This document shows, piece by piece, positions 54,504-62,719 of a stretch of DNA of 64,000 nt. The translations under genes were made by a program, and so were the position numbers. The notes under the pieces are model-generated. The model was not told where the DNA came from, did not search any database, and worked only from the letters and a program-made list of their open reading frames with translations. How positions within the stretch are numbered: the first letter of the stretch is position 1; every line of letters starts with the position of its first letter. Source of the DNA: Burkholderia territorii (GTDB lineage: Bacteria; Pseudomonadota; Gammaproteobacteria; Burkholderiales; Burkholderiaceae); the NCBI RefSeq assembly GCF_902833055.1, contig NZ_CADFEJ010000014.1:1-64000 (forward strand), read 5' to 3'.

Positions 54504-55703
54504 ATGAGCAAACAATTGCAAGACGCATACATCGTCGCCGCCAGCCGCACGCCGATCGGCAAGGCTCCGCGCGGTGTCTTCAAGAACACGCGCCCGGACG
54601 AGCTGCTGGTTCACGCGATCAAGTCGGCGGTCGCGCAGGTGCCCGGCCTCGACACGAAGGTGATCGAGGACGCGATCATCGGCTGCGCGATTCCCGAAGC
54701 CGAGCAGGGCCTGAACGTCGCGCGCATGGGCGCGCTGCTCGCGGGCCTGCCGCAGACGGTCGGCGGCGTGACGGTCAACCGCTTCTGCGCGTCGGGCATC
54801 ACGGCGCTGGCGATGGCGGCGGACCGCATCCGTGTCGGCGAATCGGACGCGCTGCTCGCGGGCGGCTGCGAATCGATGAGCATGGTGCCGATGATGGGCA
54901 ACAAGCCGTCGATGTCGCCGCACATCTTCGATCGCAGCGAGGATTTCGGCATTGCCTACGGGATGGGCCTGACGGCCGAGCGCGTCGCCGAGCAGTGGAA
55001 GGTGAGCCGCGAAGACCAGGATGCATTCTCGGTCGAGTCGCACCGCAAGGCGCTCGCCGCGCAGCAGGCCGGCGAGTTCGGCGACGAAATCGCCGCGTAC
55101 ACGATCACCGAGCGTTTCCCGAACCTCGCGACCGGCGAAGTCGACGTGAAGACGCGCGAGATCAAGCTGGACGAAGGTCCGCGCGCGGATACGTCGCTCG
55201 AAGGCCTCGCGAAGCTGCGCACGGTGTTCGCGAACAAGGGCTCGGTGACGGCCGGCAACAGCTCGCAGACGTCGGACGGCGCGGGCGCGCTGCTGGTCGT
55301 GTCGGAGAAGGTGCTCAAGGAATTCAACCTGACGCCGCTCGCGCGCTTCGTGAGTTTCGCGGTGCGCGGCGTGCCGCCGGAAATCATGGGCATCGGCCCG
55401 AAGGAAGCGATCCCGGCCGCGCTGAAGGCCGCCGGCCTGAAGCAGGACGATCTCGACTGGATCGAGCTGAACGAGGCATTCGCCGCGCAGTCGCTGGCGG
55501 TGATCCGCGATCTCGGCCTCGACCCGTCGAAGGTCAACCCGGTCGGCGGCGCGATCGCGCTTGGCCACCCGCTCGGCGCGACCGGCGCGATCCGCGCGGC
55601 GACCGTGGTGCACGGCCTGCGCCGGCGCAACCTGAAGTACGGGATGGTCACGATGTGCGTCGGCACCGGCATGGGTGCGGCGGGCATCATCGAACGCCTG
55701 TAA
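54504..55703 (+). CDS. Acetyl-CoA C-acyltransferase (3-ketoacyl-CoA thiolase)
   Basis: Last beta-oxidation step, releasing acetyl-CoA. 399 residues. Nucleophile Cys in TVNRFCASGITALAMA (about residue 92), catalytic His in GGAIALGHPLGATGA and second Cys in [23 protein letters not shown] is also present. Works with the bifunctional enzyme encoded just before (70-bp gap). The gene symbol fadA would fit by role, but several thiolase paralogues occur in such genomes. A terminator follows. Confidence 0.93.
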   Translation: MSKQLQDAYIVAASRTPIGKAPRGVFKNTRPDELLVHAIKSAVAQVPGLDTKVIEDAIIGCAIPEAEQGLNVARMGALLAGLPQTVGGVTVNRFCASGITALAMAADRIRVGESDALLAGGCESMSMVPMMGNKPSMSPHIFDRSEDFGIAYGMGLTAERVAEQWKVSREDQDAFSVESHRKALAAQQAGEFGDEIAAYTITERFPNLATGEVDVKTREIKLDEGPRADTSLEGLAKLRTVFANKGSVTAGNSSQTSDGAGALLVVSEKVLKEFNLTPLARFVSFAVRGVPPEIMGIGPKEAIPAALKAAGLKQDDLDWIELNEAFAAQSLAVIRDLGLDPSKVNPVGGAIALGHPLGATGAIRAATVVHGLRRRNLKYGMVTMCVGTGMGAAGIIERL

Positions 55704-55725
55704 GCGGAGCGCGACAGTAGCGATC

Positions 55726-55760
55726 ACGGTGCGCGAGCCACGAGCTTGCGCACCGTTTTT
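55726..55760 (+). terminator. Rho-independent terminator after the thiolase gene
   Basis: Stem ACGGTGCGC (55726-55734) / GCGCACCGT (55748-55756) with a 13-base loop, followed by TTTT. It would separate the enoyl-CoA hydratase gene from the operon or make readthrough partial. Confidence 0.8.
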
Positions 55761-55793
55761 CATTCCGGAAGAAGAAAGTCAAAGGAGACGGTT

Positions 55794-56561
55794 GTGGCCG
55801 AAATTCAAGTGGAGTGCGCCGACGGCGTGATGACGATCACGATCGCCCGCCCGGCGAAGAAGAACGCGCTGACGGCGGCGATGTACCAGACGATGGCCGA
55901 TGCGCTCGCCGACGCGCAGGAGGACAAGGCGGTCCGCGTGATTCTGCTGCGCGGCAGCGACGGCAACTTCAGCGCGGGCAACGATCTCGAGGATTTCCTG
56001 AAGTCGCCGCCGAAGGACGAGAACGCGTCGGTATTCCAGTTTCTCGCACGCATCAGCGGCGCGGCCAAGCCGATCGTCGCCGCGGTGCCGGGCATCGCCG
56101 TCGGCGTCGGCGTGACGATGCTGCTGCACTGCGATCTCGTCTATGCGGCCGACACCGCCGCGTTCTCGCTGCCGTTCGCGCAGCTCGGGCTGTGCCCGGA
56201 AGCCGCATCGAGCGTGCTGCTGCCGCGTCTGGCCGGCCATCAGGTCGCCGCCGAGAAGCTGCTGCTCGGCGAAGCGTTCGACGCGCTGGAAGCGCACCGC
56301 ATCGGCATCGTCAACCGGGTGCTGCCGGCCGCCGAGCTCGACGCATTCGCGGCGAAGCAGGCCGCGAAACTCGCGGCGCTGCCGGCGTCGTCGCTGCGCG
56401 TGACGAAGGCGCTGTTGAAGGAGACGGGCGGGGTGGGCGTTGCCGAGCGGATGAAGGAGGAGGCCGGCCACTTCTCCGCGATGCTGCGTGCGCCGGAAGC
56501 ACGCGAGGCGATGACCGCGTTCTTCGAGAAGCGCAAGCCGGATTTCCGTCAGTTCGACTGA
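55794..56561 (+). CDS. Enoyl-CoA hydratase/isomerase family protein
   Basis: A 255-residue crotonase-fold enzyme. The oxyanion-hole loops are FSAGNDLEDF (near residue 64) and AVPGIAVGVGVTMLLHCD (near 99); the late FEKRKPDF end is typical. The usual second catalytic Glu region reads LPFAQLGLCPEAASSVLLPR. Exact reaction (hydratase or isomerase) unclear, but location after the fad genes suggests auxiliary beta-oxidation. GTG start at 55794 with AAGGAGA seven bases ahead. Confidence 0.9.
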   Translation: MAEIQVECADGVMTITIARPAKKNALTAAMYQTMADALADAQEDKAVRVILLRGSDGNFSAGNDLEDFLKSPPKDENASVFQFLARISGAAKPIVAAVPGIAVGVGVTMLLHCDLVYAADTAAFSLPFAQLGLCPEAASSVLLPRLAGHQVAAEKLLLGEAFDALEAHRIGIVNRVLPAAELDAFAAKQAAKLAALPASSLRVTKALLKETGGVGVAERMKEEAGHFSAMLRAPEAREAMTAFFEKRKPDFRQFD

Positions 56562-56582
56562 CGCCGCGATCGGACGGCCGGC

Positions 56583-57407
56583 TCAGGCCGTGCCGTAATC
56601 GACGTGGCCGGTTTCGCGGCAGAAACTGACCAGCCGCAGGCCGGCCGCCTTCGCGATCTCGATCGCGAGCGACGACGGCGCGGAGATCGTCGCGACCATC
56701 GGGATGCCGACCCGCGCCGACTTGCGCACCAGCTCGTAGCTCGCGCGGCTCGACAGGAACACGAAGCCGTCGGTTGCGTCCGCACGCGCGAGCACGAGCG
56801 AGCCGATCAGCTTGTCGAGCGCGTTGTGGCGGCCGACATCCTCGAACGCCATCCGGATCGCGCCCGTTGCGTCGCACCATGCGGCCGCGTGCAGGCCGCC
56901 GGTGAGACGCGTGAGCGCCTGGTGCACCGGCAGCGCATGGGCCGCGCGCGCGAGCGCATCGGGCGCGAGGCGCGCGAGGAAACCGGTGTCGGGCACGCGC
57001 TCGGGCGCGAGATCGAGCAGGTCGATGCTCTCGATGCCGCACACGCCGCAGCCGGTCCGGCCCGCGAGCGCGCGGCGGCGGTCCTTCAGCGCGGCGAACG
57101 CCTGCTGGACGACCTCCAGATGCACTTCCGCGTGCGGCAGCGGCGCGTCGGCGTGCAGGATCACCTCGATGTCCTTGATGTCGCTGCCGCGCTCGACGAT
57201 CCCTTCCGAGATCGCGAAGCCGACCGCGAACGCCTCGAGGTCGCGCGGCGTGCACATCATCACCGCGTGCGAGATGCCGTTGAAGACCAGCGCGACCGGC
57301 CATTCCTGGCCGACGTAGTCGTGCGCGGTTTCGACGGCGCCGCCGCGCGTGCGGCGCACGGACAGCTCGATCGCGCCGCGCGGTTCTTCTGTTTCAGTCG
57401 GATTCAC
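56583..57407 (-). CDS. fdhD: Sulfur carrier protein FdhD
   Basis: Transfers sulfur from a desulfurase to the molybdenum cofactor of formate dehydrogenases. The conserved Cys pair is in TGCGVCGIES (Cys120, Cys123), with earlier GFAISEGIV and later FEDVGRHNALDKLIG and SSRASYELVRK. 274 residues from the GTG at 57407, which has GGGAG just ahead; a GTG at 57413 would add two residues. No formate dehydrogenase gene is in the window. It faces the nitrate-reductase-associated gene divergently. Confidence 0.94.
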   Translation of the reverse strand: MNPTETEEPRGAIELSVRRTRGGAVETAHDYVGQEWPVALVFNGISHAVMMCTPRDLEAFAVGFAISEGIVERGSDIKDIEVILHADAPLPHAEVHLEVVQQAFAALKDRRRALAGRTGCGVCGIESIDLLDLAPERVPDTGFLARLAPDALARAAHALPVHQALTRLTGGLHAAAWCDATGAIRMAFEDVGRHNALDKLIGSLVLARADATDGFVFLSSRASYELVRKSARVGIPMVATISAPSSLAIEIAKAAGLRLVSFCRETGHVDYGTA

Positions 57408-57527
57408 GAGCACTCCCGTTGATTCGATGCATGTGCGGCGACGATCGCGTGCGCCGCTTGCGCGCAGAGGTTCTAAAATACCTCAGGCAGGCCGGCCGCG
57501 CCGGCATCCGCCACTCAGGTAACGACC

Positions 57528-58010
57528 ATGGGACTCAGCGACGCTCCGCTGCTATTCGATTTCGAACACGATTCGTCGGAAAACCTGACGTACATCCCGA
57601 TGATCGTGCGTTTCAATCTCGACCGTTTCGGTCTGCGCATTTCCCTGGAGCAATGGCAGTTGCTGCCGCTCGAGGACCGCAAGCTGCTCGCGCGCTTTCC
57701 GGCCGACGACGACACCGCGATCGAGCCCAATTTCGATCACGCGCTGTTCGAAATGCTGCGCACGCACGCCGATCTCGAACCGTCGTGGTTCCAGCCGGAC
57801 GAGCAGCCGAGCTGGCGTGTGACCGACTCGGTGCCCGACGCGCTCGTGCAGCAGAGCGCGCTGGCCGGGCTGCCGGCGCCCGCGCTCGCGCAGTGGCAAC
57901 GGCTCGCGCCGTTCCAGCGCTACGTGCTGATGAAGCTGTCGCGCAAGCCGACGCTCAATCACGACTTCGTGCCCGCGATGCGCGAATTCGGGCTGACGGC
58001 CACCCACTGA
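57528..58010 (+). CDS. Nitrate reductase associated protein
   Basis: A 160-residue soluble protein similar to the family annotated as nitrate-reductase-associated: FDFEHDSSENLTYIPMIVRFN near the N-terminus and QWQLLPLEDRKLLARFP. Its biochemical role is unknown and no nitrate reductase is visible here; the neighbouring fdhD gene makes a general link to molybdoenzymes possible. The ATG at 57528 is used. Confidence 0.8.
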   Translation: MGLSDAPLLFDFEHDSSENLTYIPMIVRFNLDRFGLRISLEQWQLLPLEDRKLLARFPADDDTAIEPNFDHALFEMLRTHADLEPSWFQPDEQPSWRVTDSVPDALVQQSALAGLPAPALAQWQRLAPFQRYVLMKLSRKPTLNHDFVPAMREFGLTATH

Positions 58011-58038
58011 CGGGCCGCGCGCGGCGCCGCGGCGTGGA

Positions 58039-58434
58039 TCAGAGCGGCGGCAGTTGCCGCGGCTTGCGGTCGGGGCCGGTCGCGACGTAGGTGAGCGTTG
58101 CTTCGGTGACCTTCACGACTTCGCCCATCAGGCGCATGCGCTGCGCGTACACCTCGACGTCGACCGTGATCGACGTGTTGCCGGTGCGCATGATCGTGGC
58201 GTAGAAGCTCAGCAGATCGCCGACGAACACCGGCTGCTTGAACACGAACGAATTGACCGCGACCGTCGCGACGCGGCCGTTCGCGCGCTGGCTCGCGGGG
58301 ATCGAGCCGGCGATGTCGACCTGCGACATGATCCAGCCGCCGAACACGTCGCCGTGGACATTCGCGTCGTGCGGTTGCGGGACGACGCGCAGCGCGGGCT
58401 GTTTTTGCGGAAGTTCGAGGGTCGAATCGGTCAT
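58039..58434 (-). CDS. Acyl-CoA thioesterase (YciA-like hotdog)
   Basis: A 131-residue 4HBT-fold thioesterase of the YciA/BACH type. The active-site stretch is HDANVHGDVFGGWIMSQVDIA, with the conserved Asp-Asn and GDVFGGW, and later AVNSFVFKQPVFVGDLLSF. It would hydrolyse short- to medium-chain acyl-CoA, buffering CoA pools next to the fad genes. ATG at 58434; an in-frame ATG at 58449 is possible, and neither has a good ribosome binding site. Convergent with the previous gene, 28 bp apart. Confidence 0.88.
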   Translation of the reverse strand: MTDSTLELPQKQPALRVVPQPHDANVHGDVFGGWIMSQVDIAGSIPASQRANGRVATVAVNSFVFKQPVFVGDLLSFYATIMRTGNTSITVDVEVYAQRMRLMGEVVKVTEATLTYVATGPDRKPRQLPPL

Positions 58435-58609
58435 GGCGGAGGCTTTCATCCTGTAATAAGTGCGCCGCCACGCGCAGCCCGGCCGGCGAGGGCGCCGGCA
58501 GCGGCGCGTAGCGGCTTCTGCGACAATACAACGTTCGCAAATTGTACGAGAAAGCGGGCGAGCCGGCCGTCGCAGCAACGCGTGCCGCACCGCCGCCGAT
58601 CCTTCCCCC

Positions 58610-60481
58610 ATGCGCCGATATTCCGCTTCCGGCGAGCCCGCGCCGGCTCCGACCGGGCCTCGCAACGACTGGCAGACCATCCGGTCGCTGCTGCCGTACC
58701 TGACCACCTACAAATGGCGCGTCGCGCTCGCGCTCGGCTGCCTGATCGGCGCGAAGGTGGCGAACCTCGGCGTGCCGGTCGTGATGAAGCGCATCGTCGA
58801 TCACTTGTCGGCCGTGCAGCAACTCACCGCGCTCGGGCGCGCGGAGCAATCGGCCGGCATCGTGCTCGCGGGCGGCGTCGGCCTGCTGGTCGTCGCGTAT
58901 GCGCTCGTGCGGCTGTCGACGTCGCTCTTTACCGAGCTGCGCGAAATCCTGTTCTCGAAGGTCACCGAGAGCGCGGTGCGCCAGCTCGCGCTGCAGGTGT
59001 TCCGGCATCTGCACGGGCTGTCGCTGCGCTTCCATCTCGAGCGCCAGACGGGCGGCATGTCGCGCGACATCGAGCGCGGCACGCGCGGCATCCAGCAGCT
59101 GATTTCCTATTCGCTGTACAGCATCCTGCCGACGCTCGTCGAGGTCGGGCTGGTGCTCGGCTTCTTCGTCGTGAAGTACGACGCGTACTACGCGTATGTG
59201 ACGTTCGCGGCGCTCGTCACGTACATCGTGTTTACCGTGAAGGTCACCAACTGGCGCACGCACTTTCGCCGCACGATGAACGAACTGGATTCGCGTGCGA
59301 ACTCGCGGGCGATCGATTCGCTGATCAACTACGAGACGGTGAAGTACTTCGGCAACGAGGAGTGGGAGGCGCAGCGCTACGACGAGAACCTGAAGCGCTA
59401 CCGCAAGGCGGCGATCCGCTCGCAGAATTCGCTTTCGCTGCTGAACTTCGGCCAGCAGGCGATCATTGGCACCGGGCTCGTGTTCATCCTGTGGCGCGCG
59501 ACGCAGGGCGTGCTGGCCGGCAAGCTGACGCTCGGCGATCTCGTGCTGATCAACACGTTCATGCTGCAGCTGTACATCCCGCTGAACTTTCTCGGCGTCG
59601 TGTATCGCGAGCTGAAGCAAAGCCTGACCGACATGGACCGGATGTTCGGGCTGCTGTCGGCCGCCAAGGAAGTCGCGGACGCGCCCGACGCGCGGCCGCT
59701 CGCGGTCGCCGGCGCGCAGGTTCGCTTCGAGCACGTGAACTTCGCGTACGAAGCATCGCGGCAGATCCTGCACGACGTGACCTTCACGATCGACGCGGGC
59801 ACGACGACCGCCGTGGTCGGTCACAGCGGGTCGGGCAAGTCGACGCTGTCGCGCCTGCTGTTCCGCTTCTACGATCTGGACCGGCAGACAGGCGGCGCAA
59901 TCCGGATCGACGGCCAGGACATTCGCGACGTCACGCAGGACTCGCTGCGCGCATCGATCGGGATCGTGCCGCAGGACACCGTGCTGTTCAACGATTCGAT
60001 CTACTACAACATCGCCTACGGCCGGCCCACCGCGACCCGCGACGAAGTGATCGCGGCCGCGCGCGCCGCGCACATCCACGACTTCATCGAGAGCTTGCCG
60101 AAGGGCTATGACACGCCGGTCGGCGAGCGCGGGCTGAAACTGTCGGGCGGCGAAAAGCAGCGCGTCGCGATCGCGCGCACGCTGTTGAAGGATCCGCCGG
60201 TGCTGCTGTTCGACGAGGCGACGTCGGCGCTCGATTCGCGCTCGGAGCGCGCGATCCAGCACGAACTCGACCAGATCGCGCGGCACCGCACGACGCTCGT
60301 GATCGCGCATCGTCTGTCGACGGTCGTGCACGCGCAGCAGATTCTCGTGATGGATCACGGGCGCATCGTCGAGCGCGGCACGCATGATGAACTCGTGCGC
60401 GCGGACGGGCTGTATGCGCAGATGTGGGCGCTGCAGCAGCAGCGCGCGGCGGCGGGCGGGGAGGCGGCCGAGGCCGCGTGA
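58610..60481 (+). CDS. ABC exporter, Atm1/HMT1 type (half transporter)
   Basis: A 623-residue fused membrane and ATPase half-transporter. Six transmembrane helices in about residues 35-330, then the nucleotide-binding domain: Walker A GHSGSGKST at 404-412, Q-loop VPQDTVLFND, signature LSGGEKQRV, Walker B PVLLFDEATSALD and the H-loop IAHRLST. The TFTIDAGTTTAVVG entry and the coupling YFGNEEWEAQRYDE match the Atm1/ABCB7 family, which exports glutathione-linked Fe-S precursors or metals. The exact cargo is not provable here. Divergent from the thioesterase. Confidence 0.92.
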   Translation: MRRYSASGEPAPAPTGPRNDWQTIRSLLPYLTTYKWRVALALGCLIGAKVANLGVPVVMKRIVDHLSAVQQLTALGRAEQSAGIVLAGGVGLLVVAYALVRLSTSLFTELREILFSKVTESAVRQLALQVFRHLHGLSLRFHLERQTGGMSRDIERGTRGIQQLISYSLYSILPTLVEVGLVLGFFVVKYDAYYAYVTFAALVTYIVFTVKVTNWRTHFRRTMNELDSRANSRAIDSLINYETVKYFGNEEWEAQRYDENLKRYRKAAIRSQNSLSLLNFGQQAIIGTGLVFILWRATQGVLAGKLTLGDLVLINTFMLQLYIPLNFLGVVYRELKQSLTDMDRMFGLLSAAKEVADAPDARPLAVAGAQVRFEHVNFAYEASRQILHDVTFTIDAGTTTAVVGHSGSGKSTLSRLLFRFYDLDRQTGGAIRIDGQDIRDVTQDSLRASIGIVPQDTVLFNDSIYYNIAYGRPTATRDEVIAAARAAHIHDFIESLPKGYDTPVGERGLKLSGGEKQRVAIARTLLKDPPVLLFDEATSALDSRSERAIQHELDQIARHRTTLVIAHRLSTVVHAQQILVMDHGRIVERGTHDELVRADGLYAQMWALQQQRAAAGGEAAEAA

Positions 60482-60701
60482 GCGCGAGCGTCGATGCCGT
60501 GCGGCGCGGCGCGGGAACGGCCGTTTCGCCGGCGATTCGCGATCGGGCGGCGTTGGGCCGTCACGACCGGATGATCGCGCGTCGCGACCGCCGCACTATT
60601 TCGACGGTGGCCTGACGCCGATCGACCGGGCAATCATCGCCCTTTCCGGCCTTTGGCAGCCGCCGCGTCGCCGGATGGCCCGGCAGCCAGCCGCGAAAGG
60701 T

Positions 60702-61424
60702 TCAGCGTGCTGCGGCGCGCAGCCGCGCGTCGAGCTCGCAGAGCTGCGCCGGCGTGCCGACGTTTTCCCAGATGCCTTCGTACAACTCGCCGCTCGCGCG
60801 GCCGGCCTCGATGGTCGCCTTGAAGTACGGCGTGAGCGGACGGTGGGTGCCCGGCACGATGTCGCGGAACATCCGCGTGTCGTACACGCCGATGCTGCCG
60901 AACGTGACGCGCGGGGCGCCGGCGAGCGCGAGCCGGCCGTCGTCGCAAAGCACGAAATCGCCGTCCGGATGGAACGGCGGGTTCGGCACCATCACGAGAT
61001 GCATCCCCGGCGCGTCGAGCGCGGCCATCCGCGCGGCCCGGGCGGCGAGCGTCCGGTAGTCGAATGCGCAGTACACGTCGCCCGCGACCGCGGCGAACAC
61101 CGTCGGACGGCCGTCGCGCTCGAGCAGCGGCAGCGCCTTCGCGATGCCGCCGGCGGTTTCCAGCGCGTCGCCTTCGGCCGAATACGCGAGCCGCACGCCC
61201 CAGCGCGAGCCGTCGCCGAGTGTCGCCTCGAGCTGCTCGCCGAGCCATGCGTGGTTGATCACGATCGTTTCGATGCCCGCGCGCGCGAGCGCCTCGATCT
61301 GCCAGACGATCAGCGGCTTGCCGCCGGCTTCGAGCAGCGGCTTCGGGCGGGTGTCGGTCAACGGGCGCATCCGTTCGCCGCGCCCGGCGGCGAAGATCAT
61401 CGCCGTGGTCAGGGTAGTGCTCAT
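60702..61424 (-). CDS. murU: N-acetylmuramate alpha-1-phosphate uridylyltransferase
   Basis: Forms UDP-MurNAc from MurNAc-1-phosphate in the MurA-bypassing peptidoglycan recycling route. 240 residues with the nucleotidyltransferase signature FAAGRGERMRPLTDTRPKPLL, VINHAWLG, and GDVYCAFDYR (metal Asp). Length and sequence fit MurU of Pseudomonas putida better than mannose-1-phosphate guanylyltransferases, which are longer. It starts 22 bp after amgK, and both sit next to lptD as in Pseudomonas. Confidence 0.9.
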   Translation of the reverse strand: MSTTLTTAMIFAAGRGERMRPLTDTRPKPLLEAGGKPLIVWQIEALARAGIETIVINHAWLGEQLEATLGDGSRWGVRLAYSAEGDALETAGGIAKALPLLERDGRPTVFAAVAGDVYCAFDYRTLAARAARMAALDAPGMHLVMVPNPPFHPDGDFVLCDDGRLALAGAPRVTFGSIGVYDTRMFRDIVPGTHRPLTPYFKATIEAGRASGELYEGIWENVGTPAQLCELDARLRAAAR

Positions 61425-61446
61425 GTTCGGCTGAATGTGAGGGCGG

Positions 61447-62496
61447 TCAGAACGTATAGCCGACGTCGGCCGCGCCTTTGCCCTCGAGCTCGTCGAGCAA
61501 CTTCGCGAACGGCACGAGCGGGCGGTAGCGCAGCGCGACCTTGCGCGCATAGGCGAGGAAGCGCGGCAGGTCGTTCAGGTAATGCGGCTTGCCGTCGCGG
61601 TAGTTGATGCGCGCGAACAGGCCGAGGATCTTGATGTGGCGCTGCAGTCCCATCCACTCGAGCTGGCGGTAGAACTCGCCGAAGTCCGGATCGACCGGCA
61701 GGCCGGCCTTCTTCGCCTTTTCCCAGTAGTACGCGAAGCAGTCCAGCTCGAACTCCTCGTCCCAGCTGATGAACGCGTCGCGCAGAAGCGACACGACGTC
61801 GTACGTGAGCGGCCCGTACACGGCGTCCTGGAAGTCGAGCACGCCGGGGTTCGGATCGCAAACCATCAGGTTGCGCGGCATGAAGTCGCGCAGCATGAAG
61901 CCCTGCGGCTGCGCATGGGCGCTCGCGACCAGCAGCGCGAAGGTGCGTTCGAGCGTGCCGCGCATCGCGTCGGTGACGGGCTTGCCCAGGTGCCGGCCGA
62001 CGAACCATTCGGGCAGCAGCTCCATCTCGCGGCGCAGGAATGCCTCGTCGAACGGCGGCAGCACGTCGGGTTTCGAGCTCAGCTGGAAGCGGATCAGTGC
62101 GTCGAGCGCGTCGCGCATCAACGGGCGCGCCGCAACCGGGTCGGCCGGATCGAGCACCGAGATGTACGACGTGCGGCCGAGGTCGGTCACGAGCATGAAG
62201 CCCGCGTCGCAATCGTGGGCCAGCACGTCGGGCACGTGGTCGCCGGCTGCGGCGAGCAACTGCGCGACCTGAACGAATTCGCGACATTTCTCGGGGGGCG
62301 GCGCGTCGACCGCGATCAGCGAGCCGCCGGGGCGCGTGGCCGACGCGACCCGGAAATAGCGGCGGAAACTGGCGTCCGACGACGCGGGCGCGAGGGTCGA
62401 CAGGTCGAGGGCGAAGCGCTCGGCGAGCGGGCGCAGCCACGCGGTCAGTGCGTCGAGGCGGGCGTCGGGCTGGGATGCGGCGGATGGGGGTGTCAT
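61447..62496 (-). CDS. amgK: Anomeric MurNAc/GlcNAc kinase
   Basis: Phosphorylates N-acetylmuramate or N-acetylglucosamine at the anomeric carbon, before MurU. The 349-residue product is of the aminoglycoside-phosphotransferase fold: catalytic loop MLRDFMPRNLMV with the catalytic Asp and Asn, metal-binding LDFQDAVYGP, and the N-terminal SSDASFRRYFRV nucleotide loop. Adjacent murU and lptD place it in the cell-wall recycling set known from Pseudomonas. Start ATG at 62496. Confidence 0.92.
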   Translation of the reverse strand: MTPPSAASQPDARLDALTAWLRPLAERFALDLSTLAPASSDASFRRYFRVASATRPGGSLIAVDAPPPEKCREFVQVAQLLAAAGDHVPDVLAHDCDAGFMLVTDLGRTSYISVLDPADPVAARPLMRDALDALIRFQLSSKPDVLPPFDEAFLRREMELLPEWFVGRHLGKPVTDAMRGTLERTFALLVASAHAQPQGFMLRDFMPRNLMVCDPNPGVLDFQDAVYGPLTYDVVSLLRDAFISWDEEFELDCFAYYWEKAKKAGLPVDPDFGEFYRQLEWMGLQRHIKILGLFARINYRDGKPHYLNDLPRFLAYARKVALRYRPLVPFAKLLDELEGKGAADVGYTF

Positions 62497-62527
62497 GAAA
62501 CTCGGCGGAGGGGGGAACGTCTTGCCA

Positions 62528-62533
62528 TATAAT
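62528..62533 (+). promoter_or_regulatory. -10-like box between amgK and lptD
   Basis: TATAAT, a perfect match to the sigma-70 -10 element on the lptD side; the overlapping complement TATTAT could serve amgK-murU. No good -35 element was found in either direction, so this is tentative. Confidence 0.4.
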
Positions 62534-62719
62534 ACCCCACGACTTTTTTGACGCGCCCCGCGTCAGCTTGCGCCGTGCAGGCCCGCCGCCTGTCGCGCCG
62601 TCCGCCCGATCGCGTCCCCGGTTTGCGCTCAGCCGCAGTCGCGGTGCGACGGCGCGGCCCGCCGCGCGCGAATGTGCCGTGCCGGTGCGGTTGACAAGGG
62701 GCGATTCGCCAAACGATAG

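Noticed and set aside
49260..54589. Two long minus-strand frames (900 and 876 codons) opposite the beta-oxidation operon
   Set aside because: Antisense artefacts of strong codon bias; no start signals, motifs or domains, whereas the plus strand encodes canonical enzymes.
60482..60701. Short frames between the ABC exporter and murU
   Set aside because: None has a ribosome binding site or credible protein; the gap of 220 bp is treated as an ordinary convergent spacer.
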